A stretch of 64,000 nucleotides of DNA. Origin: Gilvibacter sp. SZ-19. Lineage in GTDB: Bacteria; Bacteroidota; Bacteroidia; Flavobacteriales; Flavobacteriaceae. Below the pieces are notes generated by a model that was given only the letters and a program-made list of their open reading frames with translations, was not told the DNA's origin and searched no databases. Below are positions 32,783 through 42,711 of the stretch, piece after piece (positions within the stretch are counted from its first letter, which is position 1; each line of letters starts with the position of its first letter). Position numbers and translations under genes: made by a program. Location: the NCBI RefSeq assembly GCF_002163875.1, contig NZ_CP019333.1, positions 998,864-1,062,863 of the forward strand, written 5' to 3'.

Positions 32783-35700
32783 ATGAGCAAAACGCTGGTA
32801 CAATCGGTGTTCAACGAGTCTTCTTCTTTAAGAAAACTAGGGGAAGCTATATCCAAAAATCAAGCAAGAACAACACTATCGGGCCTACACGGCTCTGCCT
32901 TTTCTATTGTTGTAGCTCAGCTTTTCAAAGAAACAGACCTGCCTTTTCTCTGTGTCTTTAACGACAAGGAAGAAGCCGCTTATCACCTCAACGACTTGGA
33001 ACAATTGGTTGGTGAACAAGATGTGCTTTTCTTTCCTGGCAGTTACCGCCGCCCCTATCAAATAGAGGAAACCAACAATGCCAACGTCCTGCTGAGATCC
33101 GAAGTGTTGAACCGCATCAACTCGCGCAAAAAACCAGCGCTAATAGTGACCTACCCAGAAGCGCTTTTCGAAAAGGTGGTCACGAGAAAAGAGTTGGAGC
33201 GCAATACCCTTAGCGTAAAAGTTGGAGACGAACTCTCTTTGGATTTTGTGAACGAAGTATTGTTCTCTTACCAATTCAAACGTGTTGATTTTGTGACCGA
33301 ACCGGGAGAATTCTCTGTTCGAGGAGGAATATTAGATGTATTCTCCTTTTCGCACGATGAACCCTATCGCTTGGAATTTTTTGGTAATGAGGTAGACAGT
33401 ATTCGTTGTTTCGATGTAGAAACGCAGCTATCCACAGAGCAGGTAAAACGCATTGGGATCATTCCAAATGTAGCCAACAAATTACTGGAAGAACAAAGGG
33501 CTTCCTTTTTGGAATACATTGCCAGAAAAACGGTAGTTTTCACCGCAAATCAACGCTTGATCGAAGAAAAACTCGATGATTTCTATCAAAAAGCAGAGGA
33601 AACCTTCGCCGAATTGGATCAGACGGTTAAACAACTCAAACCTGAGGAATTATTTATTAACGGCAATACTTTTTCTGCGCTGCTAGAATCCTTTACTCAC
33701 GTAGCTGAGGTGCCTTCGGATGGGGAGATCGCTTTTAGAACCCAACCGCAACCCCCATTTAAAAAACAGTTCCCGGTACTGACCAAGGACCTGCAGCAAA
33801 AACACGCTAAGGGTTATACCAATTACATATTTTGCGATACCGTTGAACAAGCCAAACGTTTTGAAGATATTTTAGAAGATCTAGATGCCGACGTAAAATA
33901 CCAGACCGCTGTCTTTTCGCTCTATGCCGGATTTGTAGATGCCGAGTCTAAAACTGCCTGTTATACCGACCATCAGATCTTTGAGCGTTATCACCGCTTC
34001 CACCTTAAAAATGGCTACGCTAAAAAGCAAGCCATCACCTTAAAAGAGCTCACCAATTTAGAAGTTGGAGACTATGTGACCCACATCGACCATGGGATAG
34101 GGAAATTTGGTGGTTTGCAAAAGATAGAGGTCGAGGGTAAATTCCAAGAGGCCATTAAACTCATTTACGGCGATAGAGACATATTGTACCTCAGCATACA
34201 TTCCTTACATAAAATTGCGAAGTACAACGGCAAGGACGGCACCGCTCCAAAGATCTATAAATTAGGGTCCAACGCCTGGAAAAAACTCAAGCAAAAGACC
34301 AAGAAAAAGGTCAAAGAAATTGCCTTTAACCTTATTGAATTATACGCCAAGCGTCGATTGCAAAAAGGCTTTCAATACGCTCCGGATTCGTATTTGCAAC
34401 ACGAACTGGAATCATCATTCATATACGAAGACACTCCAGACCAAACCAAAGCCACAGAAGACATTAAGCGCGATATGGAAAGCGAACGCCCTATGGATCG
34501 CTTGGTCTGCGGAGACGTTGGATTTGGTAAAACAGAGGTTGCCATACGCGCAGCTTTTAAAGCAGTAGATAACGGCAAGCAAGTGGCTGTTCTTGTTCCT
34601 ACTACTATCCTTGCGTTTCAGCACCATAAGAGTTTCTCTAAGCGTATGAAGCGCTTGCCGGTTAATATAGATTATCTGAATCGCTTTAGAACCACCAAAG
34701 AGCGCAACAAAGTTTTGGAAGATCTGGCCAGTGGCAAACTAGATATTGTTATAGGTACCCATCAATTGGTAAATAAAGGAATTAAGTTCAAAGACCTCGG
34801 TTTACTCATTATAGACGAGGAACAGAAATTTGGGGTAGCCGTTAAAGACAAGCTTAAGACCATAAAAGAAAATGTGGATACCCTTACGCTCACGGCAACA
34901 CCAATTCCACGCACCTTGCAGTTCAGTTTAATGGCGGCCAGAGATCTGTCGGTGATCAATACACCTCCGGCAAACCGCTACCCTATTGAAACGCGAGTAA
35001 TTCGTTTTTCTGAGGAGGCGATCCGTGATGCCTTGCGCTACGAGATCTCTAGAGGTGGGCAAGCCTTTTTTGTCCACAACCGTATTGAAAATATTCAAGA
35101 AGTAGCAGGAATGTTGCAACGGCTGTTACCTGATGCCAAAATAGGCGTGGGCCATGGCCAAATGGACGGTAAAAAACTCGAAAAGCTCATGCTTTCCTTT
35201 ATGGACGGAGCGTTTGATATTTTGGTCTCTACTACCATCATAGAAAATGGCTTGGACGTTCCTAATGCCAACACCATATTTATAAATAACGCCAACAACT
35301 TTGGCCTTTCTGACCTACACCAAATGCGAGGCCGTGTAGGGCGTAGCAATAAAAAAGCTTTCTGTTATTTCATTACACCACCTTATTCTGCCATGACCAC
35401 AGATGCGCGCAAACGTATACAAGCCTTGGAGCAGTACACAGAACTTGGGGGTGGTTTCAAGATCGCTATGAAAGACCTCGAGATCCGAGGTGCTGGAGAT
35501 ATTCTTGGAGGAGAACAAAGTGGCTTTATCAACGAGATCGGGTTTGAGACCTATCAAAAGATCTTAGCAGAAGCTATTGAAGAACTCAAAGAGAAAGAGT
35601 TTAAATCACTCTACCAAGGTCAAGAAGAAAAGGATAAAAAGTGGATCAAAGAGACGGTTATCGATACCGACTTTGAGCTTTTGTTCCCATCGGAATACGT

Positions 35701-36121
35701 GAACAACATTAGCGAGCGCCTAAATCTGTATCACAAGCTTGGCGAATTGAAGGACGAAACTGAATTGCAAGCCTTCCAGAAAGAACTGGAAGACCGCTTT
35801 GGCCCATTGCCGGAGGAAGCTCAAGACCTACTGGACAGCGTGCGCATTAAATGGATGGCCTTAGATCTAGGCCTAGAACGCGTACTGATGAAAAAGAATA
35901 AAATGGTGGGCTATTTTATAAGTGATCAGCAGTCTGGTTACTATCAGAGTAACACCTTTGGTAAGGTATTGAACTATGTGCAACAGCATCCCGATAAGGT
36001 TAACATGACCGAAAAGCAAACACGATCCGGACTCAAACTTTTGCTGCGATTTGGAACCATTAAATCTGTACCGCAAGCGCTAGCTGCGTTGAATCCGCTG
36101 CATCAAGCAACTCAAAAGTGA
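32783..36121 (+). CDS. mfd: Transcription-repair coupling factor Mfd
   Basis: Removes RNA polymerase stalled at lesions and recruits UvrA. The 1112 residues show, in order, the UvrB-homology module, the RNA-polymerase interacting region (KLTNLEVGDYVTHIDHGIGKFGG segment near 430), the translocase with Walker A GDVGFGKTE (about 577) and IDEEQKFG, TATPIPRTLQFS, and the C-terminal TRCF domain. Length agrees with the family. The 3' end overlaps the opposing yraN gene by 10 nt. Confidence 0.97.
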   Translation: MSKTLVQSVFNESSSLRKLGEAISKNQARTTLSGLHGSAFSIVVAQLFKETDLPFLCVFNDKEEAAYHLNDLEQLVGEQDVLFFPGSYRRPYQIEETNNANVLLRSEVLNRINSRKKPALIVTYPEALFEKVVTRKELERNTLSVKVGDELSLDFVNEVLFSYQFKRVDFVTEPGEFSVRGGILDVFSFSHDEPYRLEFFGNEVDSIRCFDVETQLSTEQVKRIGIIPNVANKLLEEQRASFLEYIARKTVVFTANQRLIEEKLDDFYQKAEETFAELDQTVKQLKPEELFINGNTFSALLESFTHVAEVPSDGEIAFRTQPQPPFKKQFPVLTKDLQQKHAKGYTNYIFCDTVEQAKRFEDILEDLDADVKYQTAVFSLYAGFVDAESKTACYTDHQIFERYHRFHLKNGYAKKQAITLKELTNLEVGDYVTHIDHGIGKFGGLQKIEVEGKFQEAIKLIYGDRDILYLSIHSLHKIAKYNGKDGTAPKIYKLGSNAWKKLKQKTKKKVKEIAFNLIELYAKRRLQKGFQYAPDSYLQHELESSFIYEDTPDQTKATEDIKRDMESERPMDRLVCGDVGFGKTEVAIRAAFKAVDNGKQVAVLVPTTILAFQHHKSFSKRMKRLPVNIDYLNRFRTTKERNKVLEDLASGKLDIVIGTHQLVNKGIKFKDLGLLIIDEEQKFGVAVKDKLKTIKENVDTLTLTATPIPRTLQFSLMAARDLSVINTPPANRYPIETRVIRFSEEAIRDALRYEISRGGQAFFVHNRIENIQEVAGMLQRLLPDAKIGVGHGQMDGKKLEKLMLSFMDGAFDILVSTTIIENGLDVPNANTIFINNANNFGLSDLHQMRGRVGRSNKKAFCYFITPPYSAMTTDARKRIQALEQYTELGGGFKIAMKDLEIRGAGDILGGEQSGFINEIGFETYQKILAEAIEELKEKEFKSLYQGQEEKDKKWIKETVIDTDFELLFPSEYVNNISERLNLYHKLGELKDETELQAFQKELEDRFGPLPEEAQDLLDSVRIKWMALDLGLERVLMKKNKMVGYFISDQQSGYYQSNTFGKVLNYVQQHPDKVNMTEKQTRSGLKLLLRFGTIKSVPQALAALNPLHQATQK

Positions 36122-36471
36122 TAAAAGGCATCCTTGATATGGGTTATCTGCTGCTGCTTGCTGTTTAAAAGCACCGCCACTATATCGAATCGAATTGGAT
36201 ATTTCCAGTCTTTTTGACACACAAAAGCGTCTGCAGCCATAACCATTAATCGGATCTTTTTGGGAGATACAAAACGCTGCGGATCACCAAAATAGTCGGA
36301 ATTTCGCGTTTTAACCTCGACAATAACGACAAGATCGTCCTGAAAGGCAATAAGATCTATTTCGGCTCTTTTGTAACGGAAATTTCGGGCGAGGATCTCA
36401 TAGCCTTCCCGCTTTAAATACTGGACTGCGATAGCTTCGCCACGTTGGCCCAGGGCATTGTGATAACTCAT
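36112..36471 (-). CDS. YraN/UPF0102 family nuclease-like protein
   Basis: A 119-residue protein with a PD-(D/E)XK nuclease-like core: GQRGEAIAVQYLKREGYEILARN, then AEIDLIA and VEVKTR, which give the Asp, Glu and Lys of the motif. The biological substrate is not established for this family. Its ATG overlaps the end of the LD-carboxypeptidase gene by 4 nt, and its 3' end overlaps that of mfd on the other strand by 10 nt. Confidence 0.9.
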   Translation of the reverse strand: MSYHNALGQRGEAIAVQYLKREGYEILARNFRYKRAEIDLIAFQDDLVVIVEVKTRNSDYFGDPQRFVSPKKIRLMVMAADAFVCQKDWKYPIRFDIVAVLLNSKQQQITHIKDAFYHF

Positions 36472-37382
36472 AAATATTTCAAACTTACTGCTCGGGGAGT
36501 AACTTCGAAATTTGCCTGCCGACCAAAGATCAGCGGATAATTGTTGTGAATATGACCGGTGGGTGCGTCAAAAGCCACCGGGTAGTCATAGGGTTTGACC
36601 AAGTCTAAGATAATCTCTTTTACCGTGTTTCCAAAAGGGATGCTGTTATCGTGAATTTTGGTGAATCCACCGACTATAAGTCCAGAGAGGTCAGCAAGCA
36701 GTCCATTGTTCTTGAGGTTTCTGAGCATGCGATCGATATGATACAAATATTCGTCCAGGTCTTCTATAACCAAGATCTTGCCACTAGTGGGAACCTGATA
36801 CGGACTCCCGCACATACTGTAAAGCATAGAGAGGTTTCCCCCTGTAAGCGCAGCTCGACCACTCCCACTGCGATTGGAAGCTGTAGTTGCAAACTCCAAT
36901 TCAGGTGTACTGCCAAACAAGATCTGTTTTAAGGCTTCTAAGGCATTCTGATGATTGCCCAAGGCTGTAGGCAGCTCCGCCAGGTCTATGGGCATGGTTG
37001 CGTGAATACTGGCTATTCCTAGATTTTGCAGCACATTATGGAAAACCGTTACATCGCTGTAGCCTAAAAGCCATTTTGGATTCCGTTTAAATTTAGAGAA
37101 GTCTAAATGCTCTAATAGTCGAATGCTGCCATAACCTCCACGGACACTCCACAAGGCCTTGATCTCAGGATCATCTAAGAGTTGCTGCATCCCCTGGGCG
37201 CGAACCGGATCAGGTCCGGCAAACTGGTGGTGCGGCTGGAGAATATTCGGAGCTAAAACTGGAACTAAATTCCAACTTTCTATGAGCTTCAAAACCGGCT
37301 GAAGTTGCTCCGCAGTAATAAAACGTGCCGGGGCAATTAAACCAATCTTATCTCCAGGAGTCAAAAAATCCGGTGTAACCAT
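36468..37382 (-). CDS. LD-carboxypeptidase (peptidase S66)
   Basis: Trims the terminal D-Ala from tetrapeptide in murein recycling. The 304 residues carry the Ser nucleophile in LLGYSDVT, the catalytic Glu in VIEDLDEY and the His in PTGHIHNNYP, plus the ALWSVRGGYGS segment. No signal peptide, so the enzyme is cytosolic, as expected for LdcA. The ATG at 37382 (MVTPDFLTPGDKIGLIAPA) is preferred over a start 99 nt upstream. Confidence 0.92.
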   Translation of the reverse strand: MVTPDFLTPGDKIGLIAPARFITAEQLQPVLKLIESWNLVPVLAPNILQPHHQFAGPDPVRAQGMQQLLDDPEIKALWSVRGGYGSIRLLEHLDFSKFKRNPKWLLGYSDVTVFHNVLQNLGIASIHATMPIDLAELPTALGNHQNALEALKQILFGSTPELEFATTASNRSGSGRAALTGGNLSMLYSMCGSPYQVPTSGKILVIEDLDEYLYHIDRMLRNLKNNGLLADLSGLIVGGFTKIHDNSIPFGNTVKEIILDLVKPYDYPVAFDAPTGHIHNNYPLIFGRQANFEVTPRAVSLKYL

Positions 37383-37505
37383 CCGTAATTGTATTACGTC
37401 AAAGATGCAGAATTGAAAACAATAGACAAAATATGGCCTGATAATCCTCTCATTTGTCAGATTTTCAGTACATTGAAACAAAAAATCTACTAATCCGAAT
37501 TGCCT

Positions 37506-38966
37506 ATGGAAGCTACTACCCTGTGCAATACTTCGCCTATTACACCCTATGTACCCACCGGGGATAATCCTTGGGATTTAAATAAGGCGATCCACGTTAG
37601 CCGCCGCTTGGCCTTTGGGGCTTCGCAAGCTGAGCTAGACAATGCCTTGACCATGTCTCCCGATGCTTATATTGATCTATTGGTCGATGAAGCCGTGGCT
37701 ATGGCACCAACACCTACTCCACCTTGGGGTTATTGGAACTTGACCAACTTTACCGACTACGACACGGAGAACAACGAATATATAGATAGCTGGAGGCGAC
37801 AGACCGGTTACGACCTTTTACAGAATCGCTTGCGCGATAGGCTTACGTTTTTCTGGATGAATCATTTTGTGACCGAGCTAGAGACCTATTTCTACTCGCC
37901 CTATATGTTCCAGTATTACAACATCAATCAGACCCATGCTATTGGTAATTTTAAAGACTTTGTTTCCGACATTGGAAAGTCTGGAGCCATGCTGTTCTAT
38001 TTGAACGGCTTTCAGAACACGCGATTCGAACCCAATGAGAATTACGCCAGAGAGTTGTTTGAGCTCTTTACTTTGGGCTTGGACAACAACTATACAGAAG
38101 TTGACATTCAATTCACGGCAAAAGCCCTTACGGGTTGGAATCATTGGGACGAAGTTGGCGGTGAGATCTATTTTGAGGATTCTACTTGGGACCCCAGTGT
38201 AAAGAACATCTTTGGACAAGCCGGTCTTTGGAAATACGAGGATGTGATAAATATCCTTTTCGAACAACGGCCTACGGAGATCGCTACTTTTATTTGCACC
38301 AAACTGTACAAGTTTTTTGTGAGCCATGAGGTGTCTGAATTTGCTCAGGCGGAGATCATTGCGCCCTTGGCAAACACCTTTATCACAAGTGGTTTTGAAT
38401 TGGCGCCCGTACTGCGTCAGCTCTTTAAAAGCGAACATTTTTTCGACACCTTAGCACAAGGAGTTGTGGTAAAAAGTCCGTTCGATTTCTTATTTAATTT
38501 TACTACGGAGGCAGAACTGACCTACAATGATGCCGTAGTTAACGGCCTGAACTACTACGCTGCTGTATTGGGGCAAGAAATGTATGAACCTGTTGATGTG
38601 GCCGGTTGGCAACGTGACCACGATTGGATAAGTTCTAGTACTTTGACCGGGCGTTGGCAGGTTATTGAACTCTATGCGTTTTATATTCTGAGCAACTTCC
38701 CAGAAGATCTGAGGAATTTAGCCCTTAACCTTTCCGGAGACAGTAACGACCCGGAGTTTATCACTACTGTGATTGCCGATAGACTCTTGGGTAAACCTTT
38801 TCACACCTTGTCTGATTACGAGGTGGCGATAGATGTCTTTAAAGGCGATGTCCCACAAGGTTATTACGACGACGGCACTTGGAATTTATACTGGGATACT
38901 GCTCCCGCACAAGTTGCCGGACTATTGATTCATTTGGCCAAGGCCCCAGAGTTCCAACTTAAATAG
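37506..38966 (+). CDS. DUF1800 family protein
   Basis: A 486-residue protein of DUF1800, recognised by RRLAFGAS near residue 34, RDRLTFFWMNHFVTE, NENYARELFELFTLG, KALTGWN and the C-terminal hydrophobic helix. DUF1800 and DUF1501 genes regularly occur as pairs (established); the biochemical function is unknown. No signal peptide is visible although its partner is exported, so it may be carried with it or stay in the cell. The ATG at 37506 is used (a TTG lies 6 nt upstream). The partner gene starts 7 nt after the stop. Confidence 0.85.
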   Translation: MEATTLCNTSPITPYVPTGDNPWDLNKAIHVSRRLAFGASQAELDNALTMSPDAYIDLLVDEAVAMAPTPTPPWGYWNLTNFTDYDTENNEYIDSWRRQTGYDLLQNRLRDRLTFFWMNHFVTELETYFYSPYMFQYYNINQTHAIGNFKDFVSDIGKSGAMLFYLNGFQNTRFEPNENYARELFELFTLGLDNNYTEVDIQFTAKALTGWNHWDEVGGEIYFEDSTWDPSVKNIFGQAGLWKYEDVINILFEQRPTEIATFICTKLYKFFVSHEVSEFAQAEIIAPLANTFITSGFELAPVLRQLFKSEHFFDTLAQGVVVKSPFDFLFNFTTEAELTYNDAVVNGLNYYAAVLGQEMYEPVDVAGWQRDHDWISSSTLTGRWQVIELYAFYILSNFPEDLRNLALNLSGDSNDPEFITTVIADRLLGKPFHTLSDYEVAIDVFKGDVPQGYYDDGTWNLYWDTAPAQVAGLLIHLAKAPEFQLK

Positions 38967-38973
38967 AATTGCT

Positions 38974-40590
38974 ATGTGTAACAACCATTTTCCTTCCTCG
39001 AATTATAAGAAGCTGCACGATATTAACCACGACAAGGAGCACAGCCATTGGAGCCGAAGATCGTTCATTCAAGCTTTAGGGCTTATGGGTGGCGGTACTG
39101 TCATGTTGGGTGGAACCAATTTGACTGTTTCAAGACCTTCGCCCTTGGCCATGGCCCTGACAGAGTCAGAAAACGATAATATTTTAGTGATCATTCGCCT
39201 GAAAGGTGGTAACGACGGCCTGAACACCATAGTTCCCGTTTACGATTATGACACTTATGCAGGATTGCGTCCTAACATACGACTGGCGGAAAGTTCACTC
39301 TACGCCTTAGATGCAGACTTTGGCTTACCGGAATTCATGAGTCCCTTGCAGTCTGTTTGGGGTAATGGCAGTATGAAAGTAGTACACGGTGTAGGTTATC
39401 CAGATCAGAATTTCTCGCATTTTGAATCCTCTGATATTTGGGCAAACACCAATACGTCAGACCCAGGTGAAACCGGATGGTGGGGACGTTATTTTGAAGA
39501 GTTATATCCAGACTATCTGGTTAATCCTCCGGCAGTTCCTCCGGCCATACAAATTGGAAGTATCGGTAACCTGATCTTTGATGGCTTAAACAGTAATTAT
39601 GCCTTTACTGTAGCCAATCCGGATCAATTGAGTTCCATTGCCTCTACAGGAGTGGTACATGACGTGACCGATATTCCAGAATGTTATTACGGAGATCAGT
39701 TGCAGTTCTTGCGCGCTGCTACCAACACGACCTTCGCCTATGCCAGTGTGATCAATGAGGCTTATGAAGGAGCCACTAACGACGCTCCATACGATACGCG
39801 TGAACTCTCCAATCAGTTGGCGATTATCGCTAGATTGATCAAAGGCGGTCTAGGCACTAAGGTATTTATGGTTACTCTGGGTGGATTCGATACACATGCC
39901 AACCAATTGACCTACCACAATGAGATCATGAATGATCTCTCTTTAGCGGTAAAGAACTTTTATGATGATCTGGCCACTGCTGGTTGGGACGACAAAGTAC
40001 TTTCTATGACCATTTCTGAGTTCGGTCGACGCCCCTTTGAAAATGGTAGTCTTGGAACCGATCACGGATCGGCCTCTACTATGATGCTCTTTGGAAGCGG
40101 ACTCAACGGAAGCGGTTTCGTAGGATCTCACCCGAGCCTTACTGCAACAGATCCCTTTGGCAACCTGATCTTTAATCAAGATTTTAGGAATATCTATGCC
40201 AGCATTATGATCGAGTGGATGTGTATTGATGAGACTACGGTCAACTCGGCCTTGCTGAATACTGATTTTGAATTGGTAGATCTTGGCTTTGCCTGTAGCA
40301 CAGCTTCGGTAAATGATTTTGAAGACGTGAATCGCTTTGCACATACGGCAACCTACAGAGATAGTTCCACCTTCATCAATTTCAACATGCCTTTCTCTGC
40401 GCATGTCAAAGTGGTCTTGTACAATATAGTAGGACAAGAGGTTGCAACTCTGACCAATGATATGAAGTTTGCAGGAGCGCATGAGATCGACGTGAAGAAC
40501 TCGGCCAATACCCGATTACATACCGGACAATACATTTATCGTATCAGTATCGGCGATCAGCACTTTAGTAAATCTATTGTGATTAGATAA
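38974..40590 (+). CDS. DUF1501 protein with Tat signal and T9SS sorting domain
   Basis: A 538-residue protein. The N terminus has a twin-arginine motif SRRSFIQALGLMGG (Arg28-Arg29) followed by a hydrophobic stretch. The core is DUF1501, an alkaline-phosphatase/sulfatase-like fold (RLKGGNDGLNTIVP, SHFESSDIWANT, GGFDTHANQ, SEFGRRPFENGSLGTDHG). The last about 75 residues are a type A T9SS sorting domain (VVLYNIVGQEVATL, AGAHEIDV, GQYIYRIS). It should therefore cross the inner membrane by Tat and the outer membrane by T9SS. Function unknown. A terminator follows 6 nt downstream. Confidence 0.88.
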   Translation: MCNNHFPSSNYKKLHDINHDKEHSHWSRRSFIQALGLMGGGTVMLGGTNLTVSRPSPLAMALTESENDNILVIIRLKGGNDGLNTIVPVYDYDTYAGLRPNIRLAESSLYALDADFGLPEFMSPLQSVWGNGSMKVVHGVGYPDQNFSHFESSDIWANTNTSDPGETGWWGRYFEELYPDYLVNPPAVPPAIQIGSIGNLIFDGLNSNYAFTVANPDQLSSIASTGVVHDVTDIPECYYGDQLQFLRAATNTTFAYASVINEAYEGATNDAPYDTRELSNQLAIIARLIKGGLGTKVFMVTLGGFDTHANQLTYHNEIMNDLSLAVKNFYDDLATAGWDDKVLSMTISEFGRRPFENGSLGTDHGSASTMMLFGSGLNGSGFVGSHPSLTATDPFGNLIFNQDFRNIYASIMIEWMCIDETTVNSALLNTDFELVDLGFACSTASVNDFEDVNRFAHTATYRDSSTFINFNMPFSAHVKVVLYNIVGQEVATLTNDMKFAGAHEIDVKNSANTRLHTGQYIYRISIGDQHFSKSIVIR

Positions 40591-40596
40591 GACCTT

Positions 40597-40623
40597 AAGC
40601 CGCGCTAGTCGCGGCTTTTTTTT
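40597..40623 (+). terminator. Intrinsic terminator after the DUF1501 gene
   Basis: An 8-bp GC-rich stem AAGCCGCG / CGCGGCTT (40597-40604 with 40610-40617) with a 5-nt loop, followed by eight or more T. It separates the DUF1800/1501 pair from metG. Confidence 0.88.
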
Positions 40624-40626
40624 GCC

Positions 40627-40634
40627 TATTTTTG
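40627..40634 (+). promoter_or_regulatory. Candidate -7 box for metG
   Basis: TATTTTTG matches TAnnTTTG and lies directly after the terminator T-tract. Predicted transcription start near 40641 agrees with translation from the ATG at 40654 and not from the in-frame ATG at 40639. Confidence 0.4.
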
Positions 40635-40653
40635 TGCTTTGTTTTCAACACTT

Positions 40654-42711
40654 ATGGCACAACCCAAAAGATATACAATTACGGCAGCCTTGCCGTATAC
40701 TAATGGTCCAATCCATATCGGACATTTGGCTGGTGTTTATGTACCTGCCGATATTTATGCTCGTTACCAACGCCTTAAAGGCCGTGATGTTGTATTTGTC
40801 TGCGGAAGCGACGAACACGGCGTAGCTATTACCATTAAGGCTAAAAAAGAAGGCATAAGTCCGCAGCAAGTAGTAGACCGTTACCACAAGATCATTAAAG
40901 ATTCTTTTGCTGATTTTGGGATCTCCTTCGATGTATATTCGCGCACCTCTGCACCAATTCACCACCAGACCGCAAGTGACTTCTTTAAACAAATGCACCA
41001 AGATGGTAAATTTGTAGAGCAGGTCACGGAGCAATTATACGATGCCGAAGCCGATCAGTTCTTAGCGGACCGTTTTGTCACAGGAACCTGCCCAAAATGT
41101 GGTTATGAATCCAGCTATGGAGATCAGTGTGAAAACTGTGGTACTTCTCACAATGCCACCGATCTGATCAACCCTAAATCCGCCATAAGCGGCAGTACGC
41201 CAACATTGAAGTCTACCAAGCACTGGTTCCTGCCGCTCGACCAATACCAAGACTGGTTGAACGAGTGGATCGTAGAAGGCCATAAAAAAGATTGGAAGCC
41301 CAACGTACACGGACAAGTGAAATCTTGGATCATGGACGGACTCAAGCCTCGCGCCGTGACCCGCGACTTGGATTGGGGTATCCCTGTCCCAGTGGAGGGC
41401 GGCGAAGGCAAGGTACTTTATGTGTGGTTCGATGCGCCTATTGGTTATATCTCTGCTACCAAAGAATGGGCAGCAGCTACCGGAAACAACTGGGAACCCT
41501 ATTGGAAAGACGAGGACACCAAATTGCTTCATTTTATTGGCAAGGACAATATTGTGTTTCACTGTATCATCTTCCCAAGTATCTTAAAAGCTGCAGGAGA
41601 CTATATCATGCCAGACAATGTGCCGGCCAATGAATTCCTGAATCTAGAAGGTAATAAGCTGTCCACTTCTAAAAACTGGGCGGTTTGGTTACACGAATAC
41701 CTGGTAGATTTTCCAGATATGCAAGATGTATTGCGTTATACTTTAACGGCAAACGCTCCTGAAAGTAAAGACAACGATTTTACTTGGAAAGATTTTCAGG
41801 CGCGTAACAATAACGAACTGGTTGCCATTTTTGGAAACTTTGTGAATCGTGTTGTGGTGCTTACCCATAAGTATTACGGCGGAGTGGTTCCGGCACCTGC
41901 TGAGTTTACCCAGGCCGATACTCAGGTATTAGAAGGCATTAAACAGCTAAAGACAGAGATGGAATCTTCCTTGGAGCAATACCGATTCCGCGAAGCCTTA
42001 AGCATTCTTATGAAAGTGGCCCGAAGCGGAAACGAATACCTAGCCAGTCAGGAACCGTGGAAAAGTATTAAGACCGATGAGACTCGCACTCAAACGGTGA
42101 TGTTTGTAGCGGCTCAGATCACTGCGGCGCTCGCTGTGTTGTCGGAGCCCTTCTTACCACATACTAGTGAGAAGCTCAAAGCCATGCTGCATTTAGATGG
42201 TGAGACAGTCAACTGGCAAAATCTAGAAGAGACCACGACCTATTTGCCGAATGGACACAGTATAGCGACAAACCAATTGTTGTTCTCTAAGATAGAAGAC
42301 GCCCAGATACAAGCACAACTAGACAAATTGAAAGCCACCAAAAAAGCCAACGAAATGGAAAACGCTCAAGCCGAACCTCAAAAAGATATCATCCAATTCG
42401 ACGATTTCACCAAGATCGATATGCGAGTCGGTACTATCTTAAAAGCTGAGAAAATGGCCAAGACCAAAAAGCTTATGGTCATGGAGGTCGATACCGGCAT
42501 TGATACCCGTACCATAGTGTCGGGAATTGCAGAACACTATTCCGCAGAAGAATTGGTAGGCAAACAAGTCACCGTTTTGGTGAACTTAGCGCCAAGACCT
42601 TTACGCGGAGTAGAGAGTCAAGGGATGATCCTCTTGGCAGAAGACGCCGATGGTAAATTGGTGTTTATGTCTCCAGAAGAAGCCGTTAAAAACGGAAGCA
42701 GTATTAGTTAA
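40654..42711 (+). CDS. metG: Methionine--tRNA ligase with C-terminal tRNA-binding domain
   Basis: Charges tRNA-Met. The 685 residues show the HIGH-type motif PIHIGHLAG near residue 18, the zinc knuckle [18 protein letters not shown] near 142, the KMSKS-type loop LSTSKNW, an anticodon-binding helical region, and a C-terminal EMAP/Trbp111-like OB domain from about residue 570 ([18 protein letters not shown]), which also drives dimer formation. The start ATG 40654 gives [18 protein letters not shown], standard for the family; the in-frame ATG 15 nt upstream lies too near the predicted transcription start. Confidence 0.96.
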   Translation: MAQPKRYTITAALPYTNGPIHIGHLAGVYVPADIYARYQRLKGRDVVFVCGSDEHGVAITIKAKKEGISPQQVVDRYHKIIKDSFADFGISFDVYSRTSAPIHHQTASDFFKQMHQDGKFVEQVTEQLYDAEADQFLADRFVTGTCPKCGYESSYGDQCENCGTSHNATDLINPKSAISGSTPTLKSTKHWFLPLDQYQDWLNEWIVEGHKKDWKPNVHGQVKSWIMDGLKPRAVTRDLDWGIPVPVEGGEGKVLYVWFDAPIGYISATKEWAAATGNNWEPYWKDEDTKLLHFIGKDNIVFHCIIFPSILKAAGDYIMPDNVPANEFLNLEGNKLSTSKNWAVWLHEYLVDFPDMQDVLRYTLTANAPESKDNDFTWKDFQARNNNELVAIFGNFVNRVVVLTHKYYGGVVPAPAEFTQADTQVLEGIKQLKTEMESSLEQYRFREALSILMKVARSGNEYLASQEPWKSIKTDETRTQTVMFVAAQITAALAVLSEPFLPHTSEKLKAMLHLDGETVNWQNLEETTTYLPNGHSIATNQLLFSKIEDAQIQAQLDKLKATKKANEMENAQAEPQKDIIQFDDFTKIDMRVGTILKAEKMAKTKKLMVMEVDTGIDTRTIVSGIAEHYSAEELVGKQVTVLVNLAPRPLRGVESQGMILLAEDADGKLVFMSPEEAVKNGSSIS

